64,000 bases of DNA, taken from assembly GCA_963718355.1 (NCBI GenBank), contig CAVQZA010000012.1:77429-141428 (forward strand), in the 5' to 3' direction. The translations under genes were made by a program, and so were the position numbers. Shown piece after piece: positions 1-7,433 of the stretch. Below the pieces are notes generated by a model. That model had not been told where the DNA came from and did not search any database. It saw only the letters and a list, made by a program, of their open reading frames with translations. Numbering within the stretch: the stretch's first letter is position 1; each line of letters starts with the position of its first letter. The stretch comes from CAVQZA01 sp963718355. GTDB taxonomy: Bacteria; Actinomycetota; Thermoleophilia; Gaiellales; Gaiellaceae.

Positions 1-10
1 CCTCCTTCGG

Positions 11-1252
11 CTAGGCGACGCGCTGCTTTCCGGCGGTCGGCATTGCAGGGCCGACACCCGGGATCTCGCGTCCGGGCAGGAGCGCGTGCCAGTAGAACCA
101 CTGGAACATCAGCTTCCCGAAGTGGTTCAGCCGCGACTCGCGCAGCAACGGCAGCGGGCCGAGCGCGGTCGGGAAGCGGCCGGGGAGCGGCTCCGTGTCG
201 TAGTTGAAGTCGATGAGCAGCGCCTTGTGGAACCCGGTCTCGACGAAGCAGTTCGCGTGCCCGTCGAAGGTCGGCTCGAGCTCGTCGCCGGCGAAGAAGC
301 GGGCAACGTTGGCGTCGAGCAGCTCGCCCTCGAAGTGCGTCACGGAACCGGCCTTGGAGGTCGGGACGTCGGCGGCGTCGCCCAGCGCGAAGACGTTCTC
401 CTTCGCGCGGGCCTGGAGGGTGTTCGGGTCGGTCGACACGAAATCGAGGGCGTCGCCGAGGCCGGGCGAGCGGCCCACGTAGGCGGCGCCACCGTGCAGG
501 GGCACCGTCACCAGGAGGTCGAACGGGATCTCGCGGCCGTCGTAGGAGACGAGCTTGCCGCCGACGCCGTCGACCTCGCTCGCGCTGAACTCGGTCACGA
601 GCTCGACCTCCTTCTCCGCGAGCAGGTGGGTGAGGTGCTCCGACGCGATCGGCTTCGTGAAGCAGGCGTCGAGCGGCGTCGAGAGCACGAGCTCCGTCTT
701 CGCGCGCACGCCGCGCTCGCGCAGGAACCAGTCGGCGAGGAAGGTGAACTCGATCGGTGCGACGGGGCACTTGATCGGCATGTCTGTGATGTTCACGACA
801 AGCCGGCCGCCGTCGAAGTGTGCGAGCGCCTCGCGCAGCGCGACCGCGCCTTCGAGGTCGTAGAAGGTGAAGACACGGTCGAGCCAGCCTGCTCCGGTCA
901 GCCCTTCCGTCTCCTCCGGCAGCAACCTGGCTCCGGTCGCGACGACGAGCGCGTCGTAGGAGAGAGCCGTGCCGTCGGCCAGGCGCACGCGATCGGTGTC
1001 GAGATCGACGCTTTCGACGTCGCACTCGTGAAACTCGATGCCGGCGTGGAACTGGAGCCGGCGCGGCCTGACGATCTCGTCAGGGTCGGCCAGACCGAAC
1101 GGAACGAAGAGGAGGCCGGGCTGGTAGACGTGCACGTTGTCGCGGTCGACGACATGAATCTCGGCCTCGTCCGGCTCGAAGCGGCGACTCAGACGGTTCG
1201 CCGTCAGCGTGCCGCCGGTGCCTCCTCCGAGGATGACGATCTGCTTCTTCAT
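11..1252 (-). CDS. Sulfide:quinone oxidoreductase-like FAD flavoprotein
   Basis: The protein has 413 residues when started at the ATG at 1252, which overlaps the OsmC stop by four bases (ATGA); an upstream in-frame extension is low-complexity Arg-rich shadow and was discarded. The N-terminal Rossmann motif GGGTGGTLTANRL binds FAD and ALGDAADVP near the C-terminus is the second flavin motif. Cysteines in IKCPVAP, DACFTKP and HANCF sit where sulfide:quinone reductases carry theirs. The family oxidises sulfide or related reductants and passes electrons to membrane quinone; the exact substrate here is inferred. It is translationally coupled to the upstream OsmC gene, consistent with a thiol/sulfide stress role. 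Confidence 0.85.
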   Translation of the reverse strand: MKKQIVILGGGTGGTLTANRLSRRFEPDEAEIHVVDRDNVHVYQPGLLFVPFGLADPDEIVRPRRLQFHAGIEFHECDVESVDLDTDRVRLADGTALSYDALVVATGARLLPEETEGLTGAGWLDRVFTFYDLEGAVALREALAHFDGGRLVVNITDMPIKCPVAPIEFTFLADWFLRERGVRAKTELVLSTPLDACFTKPIASEHLTHLLAEKEVELVTEFSASEVDGVGGKLVSYDGREIPFDLLVTVPLHGGAAYVGRSPGLGDALDFVSTDPNTLQARAKENVFALGDAADVPTSKAGSVTHFEGELLDANVARFFAGDELEPTFDGHANCFVETGFHKALLIDFNYDTEPLPGRFPTALGPLPLLRESRLNHFGKLMFQWFYWHALLPGREIPGVGPAMPTAGKQRVA

Positions 1253-1704
1253 CGAAGCTCGAGCTCGACCTCGACGGGCACGTCCAGGGACGCGGAGACG
1301 AGGCAGGTCTCCTCGGCCTTCCGCACCAGCTCGCGCGCTTGCTCTTCGTCGCCCGCTTCGATCTCCAGAGCGACCCTGAGCACTACGCGCGTAAATCCGA
1401 AGCGCCCGTCCTCTCGCGCGCCGACGACCCCGTCGCCGTGAACCTCGAGGGTCGTGAAGACGAGCTCCGCCCGCTCGGCGAGCCCCGTGAAGGTGACGGC
1501 CAGGCACGAGGCGGCCGCGCCGACGAAGAAGTCTTCTGGGCTCCAGGTGGCCGGATCGACCCCGCGGAACGCCGGCGGGGGCGCCACCTCGATTCCCTGC
1601 TTGCCGTCAACCCGTGCCACGACCCGGCGCCCGCCTGCCCACTCGACGGAGAGCGGAAAGTGGAACTCCTTGGTTCGGACGGCTGCCACCACTTCAGCGT
1701 CCAT
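1249..1704 (-). CDS. OsmC family peroxiredoxin-like protein
   Basis: The 151-residue protein matches the usual OsmC length. Two conserved cysteines are visible, in GAAASCLAVTF and in AEETCLVSASLDVP; in the family these form the redox pair that reduces organic hydroperoxides or binds persulfides. The N-terminus carries the strand pattern ending FHFPLSVEWAGGRR. It is first of a two-gene operon and overlaps the flavoprotein start by four bases, so a shared function in sulfur or peroxide detoxification is likely. Confidence 0.88.
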   Translation of the reverse strand: MDAEVVAAVRTKEFHFPLSVEWAGGRRVVARVDGKQGIEVAPPPAFRGVDPATWSPEDFFVGAAASCLAVTFTGLAERAELVFTTLEVHGDGVVGAREDGRFGFTRVVLRVALEIEAGDEEQARELVRKAEETCLVSASLDVPVEVELELR

Positions 1705-1787
1705 TCATCCGGCTGTTCCGGCAACCGCAAATCAGCGGAACAGGGTTGCGGCAAACTACGTCGGGTTCGGGCAGGCCGCACCGCCGG

Positions 1788-3382
1788 CTAGGCGTCGAGG
1801 CGCGAGACCTCGAGGTCGAGGTCGAGCTGGACGAGGCGCATCACGTCGTCGCTGATCTCGCCGGTGTTTCGCATCTCGACGACCGCATGGCGCTCTGCCT
1901 CGAGCAGCTCGCGGCGTAGCCGCTGGTACTTCATCGAACGCTTCTCCAGCTTGCCGTCGGCCTCGGGATCGCTCCGCGCCGAGAAGCGGTCGATCCGGAA
2001 TCGATACTGGCCGCGGAGCCGCTCGGCGGTGTCGTCGAGCACCCACTCCTCGCTGGCCAGCTCGTCGAGGCGCTCGAGGGCTGCCTCGGCGGCTCTGACC
2101 CGGGCGCGCGCCTCCTCGGCTTCGGCGCCGCCGTCTGCCTCGAGCCGCAGAGCGCGGATCACTGCGGGCAGCGAAAGGCCTTGCACGACGAGCGTCCCGA
2201 GCACGACGCAGAAGGCGAGGAAGACGATCAGGTCGCGGTCGGGGAACGGACCGCCCGAGTCGGTGCGTAACGGGATCAGGAGTGCGGCCGCGATCGTCAC
2301 GGCGCCTCGCATGCCGTTCCAGGAGATGAACGCAGGCGAGGTCCACGTTGGGTAGGGATCGCGGGCGCGGAGCCGGGGAGACAGCCACCGCGGGACATAG
2401 GTCGTCGGGAAGACCCAGAGGATCCGGAGGAGGATCACCGCAAGCACGATCGCAACGGCATAGGCGATGAGCGACCAGGTGCCGTGCCCGGAGAGACCGT
2501 CCAGGATCGGACGCAGCTGGAGGCCGATCAGCCCGAACAGGAGCACGTTGAGCAGGAAGGTCAGGATCTCCCAGAAGCCGCTGCCCTGCAGGCGGGTCTG
2601 CACCGTCGTCAGCTCGGGCGTGTACCAACCGAGGTAGATGCCCGCGGTGACGACTGCGAGGACACCGGAAACGCCGAGCGCCGTCGCGGGCAGAAACGCG
2701 AAGTAGCCCGTGAGGAACGCGATCGTCACCTCGAGCGGCGGGTTGTCGAGCGACCGGCGGACGATGCGGACCAGGAAGCCGACGACGAGGCCCACGGCGA
2801 TCCCGCCGACGATCGTCAGCACGAGCAGCCCGCCGGCCCTCCACGGCGAGAACGTCCCGGCGACAGCGGCGAGAATCGCGGTGCGCAGGAGGACGAGCGC
2901 GGTGCCGTCGTTGACGAGGCTCTCGCCCTCGACGATGTCGATCAGCCGGCGCGGCACGCCGAACCGCCGTCCGATCGCAGTCGCAGCGATCGGATCCGTT
3001 GGCGACACGACCGCGCCGAGCACGAACGCCTCGGGCCAGGGGAGACCCGCCACCGCATGCGCCACCGCCGCGACGCCCACATTCGTCACCGCGACGAGCC
3101 CGAACGCGAGGAACGAGATCGGCCGCACGTTCTTGCGGAGCTCGCGCAGCCCGGTGCGGTCGCCGACACGTAGAGGAGCGGCGGCAGGATCCCGAACAGC
3201 ACGATCTCCGGCGGCATCGTCACCACCGGCACGCCGGGAGCGAAACCGAGCAGCAGGCCGCCGACCACGAGCAGGATCGGGTACGGAACGCGCAGCGGGC
3301 CAGACAGGATCAAGAGCGCCGCAGCCGAGACGAGCAGCGCCAGAAGCTGCCACTCCTGCTGCGTCCCGAACGCGAAGATCAC
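1788..3382 (-). CDS. CPA1-type Na+/H+ antiporter, interrupted by a 1-nt frameshift
   Basis: The N-terminus lies in one frame (MIFAFGTQQEWQLLAL, then ILPPLLYVSAT) starting at 3382, and the rest lies in another frame from RTGLRELRKNVRPI onward. The switch falls at about 3160-3165, where one extra G would rejoin the frames as SADRTGLREL. The body has the CPA1 signature SPTDPIAATAIG and EGESLVNDGTALV (transport aspartates), about twelve membrane helices and a charged cytoplasmic coiled-coil tail of about 120 residues. The family exchanges cytoplasmic Na+ for H+. The single-base defect may be an assembly error or a recent pseudogenisation; everything else is intact. It is transcribed alone. Confidence 0.8.
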
Positions 3383-3412
3383 GCCCGCGACCCTAATCGA
3401 GTTGTGCGCGGA

Positions 3413-4624
3413 CTACTTGATCAGCGTCAGCATCTTGAACATCGGCAGGTACATGCTGATGATGATGATGCCGACCATCAGACCCACGCCGATCATCATC
3501 AGCGGCTCGATGATCGAGGTCAGCGACTGGATCGCCGCATCGACCTCGTCCTCGTAGAAGTCCGCGATCTTCGCCAGCATCTTCTCGAGCTCGCCGGTCT
3601 CCTCGCCGATCTTCACCATCTGCGAGACCATGGCCGGGAAGACCGGGTTCTCGATCAGAGGCTCTGCGATCGGCACACCTTCGTGCACGCGGGCGCGAAC
3701 GGTGATCAGCGCCTCCTCGATCACCCAGTTTCCCGCCGTCTGCCCGGTGATCTCGAGCGCCTTGATGATGTCGACGCCGGCCGCGACGAGTGTCGAGAGC
3801 GTGCGCGAGAACCGCGCCATCGCCACCTTGCGCACGGTGTCGCCGATCTTCATCGGCACGCGCAGCAGGATCCGGTCGTACATCTTGCGGCCCTTCTCCG
3901 ACTTCTTCCACTTCTTGAAGGCCACGACCGACCCGATCATCAGCGGGATGATGATGTACCAGTCCGCGCGCAGGATGTTCGAGGCCTTCACGACGTACTG
4001 GGTCAGGGTCGGGAGCTGGCCGCCGAGCTGCGCGAAGATCTTCACGAAGATCGGAACCAGGAACATCAGCATTCCCATGAGGACGAGGGTTGCGAAGACC
4101 AGCACCATCGTCGGGTAGATCATCGCGCCCTTGACGCGGCGCTTGATCGCGGTGTCCTTCTCGATCTGGAATGCGACGCGGTCAAGGACCTGGTCGAGGA
4201 TTCCCGCCGCCTCGCCGGCCTGCACCATCGAGACGTAGAGGCGGCTGAAGATCTTCGGGTGGCGGCCGAGCGCTTGCGAGAGCAGGAGCCCTCCCTCGAC
4301 GTCGGCGCGGAGCTCCTTGATCACGGCGCCGAGGTACTGGTCGTCGGTCTGCTCCTCGAGGATCACGAGCGCGCTGACGACGTTCAGGCCCGCCTCGATC
4401 ATCGTCGCGAACTGGCGCGAGAAGATCTGCAGCGACTTCGGCTTGATCTTCTTGAAGACGGTGCGGGCGCTGTCCTCGCCGCTCGCCGGCATCTCGATCA
4501 GGTTCAGCGCAAGCAGACCGCGCAAGCGCAGCTGCTCGCGCGCGGTCTTGTGGTCGGGCGCGTGGACCTCGCCCTTCGCCTCGATTCCCGCAGCGTTGAT
4601 CGCCTGGTAGGTGAATGCCGCCAT
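3413..4624 (-). CDS. pilC: Type IV pilus inner-membrane platform protein PilC
   Basis: The protein has 403 residues from the ATG at 4624, beginning MAAFTYQA, the usual PilC start; an ATG two codons upstream is possible. It has two T2SSF domains (roughly residues 65-190 and 270-395) with membrane segments after each, and the repeated motifs FSRQFATMIEAGL and FSRTLSTLVAAGV. PilC is the polytopic platform on which PilB and PilT act to assemble and retract pilins. It sits alone at the edge of the T4P locus, transcribed away from a divergent prepilin gene, behind a sigma-28-like promoter with only nine bases between the -10 element and the ATG. Confidence 0.95.
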   Translation of the reverse strand: MAAFTYQAINAAGIEAKGEVHAPDHKTAREQLRLRGLLALNLIEMPASGEDSARTVFKKIKPKSLQIFSRQFATMIEAGLNVVSALVILEEQTDDQYLGAVIKELRADVEGGLLLSQALGRHPKIFSRLYVSMVQAGEAAGILDQVLDRVAFQIEKDTAIKRRVKGAMIYPTMVLVFATLVLMGMLMFLVPIFVKIFAQLGGQLPTLTQYVVKASNILRADWYIIIPLMIGSVVAFKKWKKSEKGRKMYDRILLRVPMKIGDTVRKVAMARFSRTLSTLVAAGVDIIKALEITGQTAGNWVIEEALITVRARVHEGVPIAEPLIENPVFPAMVSQMVKIGEETGELEKMLAKIADFYEDEVDAAIQSLTSIIEPLMMIGVGLMVGIIIISMYLPMFKMLTLIK

Positions 4625-4633
4625 TCCCACTGC

Positions 4634-4661
4634 GTATCGGCAGAGGGATGGAAGCGCTTGA
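4634..4661 (-). promoter_or_regulatory. Sigma-28-like promoter of pilC
   Basis: On the minus strand TCAA (4658-4661) is followed by 16 nt and GCCGATAC (4634-4641). FliA/SigD/WhiG-class sigma factors recognise TAAA, a 14-16 nt spacer and GCCGATAA. The expected start point is only a few bases before the pilC ATG at 4624, giving an almost leaderless mRNA. The same TTGA/TCAA tetramer sits at the mirror position for the divergent prepilin promoter. Confidence 0.65.
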
Positions 4662-4685
4662 GTCCGAGGCGCACGCTGCCGATAG
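4658..4685 (+). promoter_or_regulatory. Sigma-28-like promoter of the PilV-like prepilin
   Basis: TTGA (4658-4661), 16 nt, then GCCGATAG (4678-4685). The -10 is a good match; the -35 TTGA is weaker than TAAA/TCAA. It ends seven bases before the GTG at 4693, so the transcript would be practically leaderless, which supports that start codon over the ATG at 4648 lying upstream of the -10. Confidence 0.55.
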
Positions 4686-4692
4686 GCGGTAT

Positions 4693-5205
4693 GTGATTGG
4701 ACGTCTGCGTGGCCAGAGCGGCTTTGGCCTGATCGAACTCTTGATGGCGATGGTGATGTTGAACATCGGCCTCCTGGCGGTTGTCGCTGCCTTCACATCG
4801 GGAATGTGGGGGCTCGCGCGCGCGGGTGCCGTATCGACGGCCTCGGCGCTCGGCGACTCGCAGATGGAGCTCTATCGCGGCCTTCCGAACGCGTGCATCT
4901 ACATCACCTCCCCGCCGACCTCCGGCACGTACGCCGGCGACAGCGCCTATTCGGCCTCGCAGGTGACGAGCGCCACGAACTGCGCGGCGATCCCGATCAC
5001 GCCGCCGACGAAGGCGACCACGCCGAGCCAGACGATCGTCGGGCCTGACCATCACAAGTACGAGGTCGACAGCTACATCGTCTCGGTGACCCCGCAGAGC
5101 ACCGCGCGGTCGATTCCACAGGTGACGGTCGTCGTCCGCGACGGGCTGAACACCGCCAAGGTGTTGGCGCGGCAGAGCTCGACGTTCGACTCCTCGTCCG
5201 GCTAG
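4693..5205 (+). CDS. PilV-like minor prepilin
   Basis: Started at GTG 4693, this is a 170-residue protein with a ten-residue basic leader ending in Gly before FGLIELLMAMVMLNIGLL, the class III signal cut by prepilin peptidase, followed by the hydrophobic N-terminal helix with Glu at position +5. The body is Thr/Ser-rich with two cysteines (PNACIYI, TNCAAIP). Minor pilins of this type prime pilus assembly or sit at the tip. It is divergent from pilC with promoter elements overlapping. An ATG at 4648 would give a longer leader, but the promoter -10 falls inside that stretch. Confidence 0.82.
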   Translation: MIGRLRGQSGFGLIELLMAMVMLNIGLLAVVAAFTSGMWGLARAGAVSTASALGDSQMELYRGLPNACIYITSPPTSGTYAGDSAYSASQVTSATNCAAIPITPPTKATTPSQTIVGPDHHKYEVDSYIVSVTPQSTARSIPQVTVVVRDGLNTAKVLARQSSTFDSSSG

Positions 5206-5232
5206 AGCCGGCCGTCCCGAAGCGACAGCTCG

Positions 5233-5429
5233 TGGGGTCAGGCACTCGGACCTGGCCAAAAGCGGCGTAGCACGAGACCACGAGGGGCGTCACGCTCGAG
5301 ACCGCTGCCGTCCGGCCTGCACGGGTAGCCATGTCCGGGGGTCAGGCACCGGGACCGGGCCGACGCAGGCGTGGCTCCATCGCGCTCGGCTCGACGAGCC
5401 AGGCCTGGGGTCAGACCCCGGGCATGGCC
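5233..5429. repeat. Three degenerate copies of a GGGGTCAG-type intergenic repeat
   Basis: Copies lie at about 5233-5258, 5337-5361 and 5406-5429, each starting GGGGTCAG and ending in (T/G)GGCC, with variable GC-rich middles. The third copy contains the palindrome GGGGTCAGACCCC. They fill the 230-bp non-coding gap between the converging prepilin and PilP-like genes. The arrangement resembles REP-like or terminator-associated repeats; no transposase is nearby. Confidence 0.5.
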
Positions 5430-5437
5430 GTTTGGGG

Positions 5438-6160
5438 CTAGCCGGTCGAGACGAGCTTGATCGTGTACTTCGTCCCGTCGGCGGTGTTCAGCAGGGTTAC
5501 CGTCTTGCCGACCGGGATCGTCACCGTGTTCTGACCGTTCGTCAGCGAGCCGCCGGCGATACCGATCTTCGCCGAGGTCGCGGTCACGGAGACGAGCTGG
5601 AAGTAGGGCTGCGCGGGCGGAGCCGGGAACGTCTTGCCGACCGCAACCGTCTCCGGCGTCCCGTTCACGGAGATCACGGCGCTCGTGGGGGCCGCCTTGG
5701 GCGCCACCGGCGTCGTCGGGGTGGGAGTTGTCGGAGGAGTCGGCGGCGTCGGAGTCGTCGGGGTCGTCGGCGTCGCCCCGGTGCCGCCGGCAGGCGGGTT
5801 CGAGTTGCTCACCTGCTGCTGGAACGGATCCTTGCTGACAAAGAGGCTGAACGAGACGAGCTTCGCCGTCGAAGGCGGCGCGGGGGCGTCGGACGAGACG
5901 AGGGCGCCTGCGGCCGCGGCCGCAGCCGGTGTCACCGTCGTGCCAGAGCCCGCGAGCGTCGGCGGCGCGAGGGTGCCGGCCGCAACGGTCGAGGTCGGCC
6001 CTGTCGAGGCCGGGGTGGTGTCGGTGCGAGGCGGATTCAGCTGCTTGAGCGTGCTCGGCACCTCGATGACGAGGATCCCGACGAGCAGGACTGCGCCGAC
6101 GCCGGCAATGATCTTCTGCCGCTTCGCCTTGGCCTTCGGATCGATTCCCTTCTTCGCCAT
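5438..6160 (-). CDS. PilP/GspC-like pilus assembly protein
   Basis: 240 residues: a basic N-terminus, one membrane helix (about 20-38), a long Pro/Ala/Thr-rich periplasmic linker, the motif FVSKDPFQQQV that recalls the DPF motif of PilP/GspC-type proteins, and a C-terminal beta-rich domain of about 85 residues. It starts in a TAATG overlap with pilO, so it is the last gene of pilT-pilM-pilN-pilO-this gene. PilP normally links the PilNO inner-membrane complex to the secretin; no secretin is visible here and a high-GC actinobacterium may have none, so the partner is unknown. Confidence 0.6.
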   Translation of the reverse strand: MAKKGIDPKAKAKRQKIIAGVGAVLLVGILVIEVPSTLKQLNPPRTDTTPASTGPTSTVAAGTLAPPTLAGSGTTVTPAAAAAAGALVSSDAPAPPSTAKLVSFSLFVSKDPFQQQVSNSNPPAGGTGATPTTPTTPTPPTPPTTPTPTTPVAPKAAPTSAVISVNGTPETVAVGKTFPAPPAQPYFQLVSVTATSAKIGIAGGSLTNGQNTVTIPVGKTVTLLNTADGTKYTIKLVSTG

Positions 6161-6828
6161 TACTGCGTTCCTCCTGCCGCCGTGGCACCGGTCGGAGACG
6201 GGGTCGTGGTCGCGCCGGTCGTGTCGGTCGGCGCAGAGCCGGCCGAGCTCGCGGGCGCGCCCGTGCCGTAGACGAATGCGTCGACGACGAGCGTGGCAGC
6301 GACCTGCGGGAAACCGTCGGCTCCTTCATTGAAATTGAGCGTGTCGACCGCGAACAGTCGGCCGTTCGCGGCGAGCTGACCGTTCTGCACATCGACGAGG
6401 TCGCGCAGCCGGAGCAGGAAATCGACGAGCCCGTAGTAGTTCCCGGTGAACTGAATCGTGATCGGGACGGACTGATAGCCGGCGAGCAACGCCGAATCGC
6501 CGGGGCGGATCGAGTCGAAGCTGATCCCGGCCTGAGACGCCACGAGGTTCAGCTGGAGCAGGATCCCGGCCATGTCGGTCTGGTCCGGCATCGCCTTCGT
6601 GAGCCGGAACAGCGTCGCGACCTTGATCGGCTGCACCTGGCGCGACTGGTGCGAGAGTGCGCGCGCCGCGATGATCTGCGTGTTCGTCGAGTCGATCTGC
6701 TTGCTCAGGCTGCTTGCCTTGCCCTTCTCCGAGGAGACGAGCACGAAGTAGCCGAGCAGCAGGATCACGAAGACGCCGCCGGCAACGAGCGCGAGCTGAA
6801 TGGGCGGGGTGAGCTTCTGGGCCTTCAC
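6160..6828 (-). CDS. pilO: Type IV pilus alignment-complex protein PilO
   Basis: 222 residues with a short cytoplasmic start, one membrane helix (about 11-32), a coiled-coil-forming segment (KQIDSTNTQIIAARAL) and a ferredoxin-like periplasmic domain containing VPITIQFTGNYYGLVDFLLRL, the hallmark of PilO. The Thr/Pro-rich tail after about 190 is extra. PilO pairs with PilN in the inner-membrane alignment complex. It overlaps pilN by four bases (ATGA) and the PilP-like gene by one. Confidence 0.88.
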   Translation of the reverse strand: MKAQKLTPPIQLALVAGGVFVILLLGYFVLVSSEKGKASSLSKQIDSTNTQIIAARALSHQSRQVQPIKVATLFRLTKAMPDQTDMAGILLQLNLVASQAGISFDSIRPGDSALLAGYQSVPITIQFTGNYYGLVDFLLRLRDLVDVQNGQLAANGRLFAVDTLNFNEGADGFPQVAATLVVDAFVYGTGAPASSAGSAPTDTTGATTTPSPTGATAAGGTQ

Positions 6829-7433
6829 GATGCGTTCGCCCCCGGTGCGCGCACGTTGGCCACGATCGTGAACTGGACGATGGTCTGGGTGCCCACCTTC
6901 GACGACGCGCTCGAGGAGAGCTGGACGTCAGACAGGTCCGGCACCACCATCAGGCGGGTGAGGACGCGCGCGACGCCGTCCTGCGAATACGTGTAGCCGT
7001 TGAGGGTGAAGCCCGTCGGCACTCCGGTCGGTGCGACCGGCGCCGCGGCGGAGCCGGGCGAGGCGGGCGAGACACCCGCGAGGCTGATCAGCCATACGTC
7101 CTGCGGCAGGACGAGCGTCACCTCACGCAGCACGCGGTCCCAGGCGACCCGGCGCGACATCGCGGTCGAGACCGCAGTCACGCGCGCCTTCTGCTCGGTC
7201 GCGAGGCCGGCATCCGCCGAGCTCTGCTGCACGGGGGGCGGCACGACGGCGAGCTGGGCGCGCAGCGTGTCGAGCTGCTGCTGCCGGTCGTGGACGGTGG
7301 CGCTCGCCGACATGTACATCATCCCGATCAGGACCGTCGAGAGGACCACGCCGGCAATGCCGACGACAACCGGGATGTTGGTCTTGGTACGACGAGTCGG
7401 ATCGTCGGTGGGCAGAAGGTTGACTGAGCGCAT
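6825..7433 (-). CDS. pilN: Type IV pilus assembly protein PilN
   Basis: 202 residues. The N-terminus MRSVNLLPTDD carries the NLLP motif that docks into PilM, followed by one membrane helix (about 20-42), a coiled coil and a periplasmic ferredoxin-like domain (TRLMVVPDLSDVQLS). It immediately follows pilM and overlaps pilO, the standard pilMNO order. A Pro/Ala insertion (PASPGSAAAPVAP) lies in the middle of the periplasmic domain. Confidence 0.9.
   Translation of the reverse strand: MRSVNLLPTDDPTRRTKTNIPVVVGIAGVVLSTVLIGMMYMSASATVHDRQQQLDTLRAQLAVVPPPVQQSSADAGLATEQKARVTAVSTAMSRRVAWDRVLREVTLVLPQDVWLISLAGVSPASPGSAAAPVAPTGVPTGFTLNGYTYSQDGVARVLTRLMVVPDLSDVQLSSSASSKVGTQTIVQFTIVANVRAPGANAS

Noticed and set aside
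2999..4696. 565-residue plus-strand open frame
   Set aside because: It is antisense to pilC and the antiporter, rich in Arg/His/Asp low-complexity typical of GC-driven shadow frames, and has no recognisable domain.
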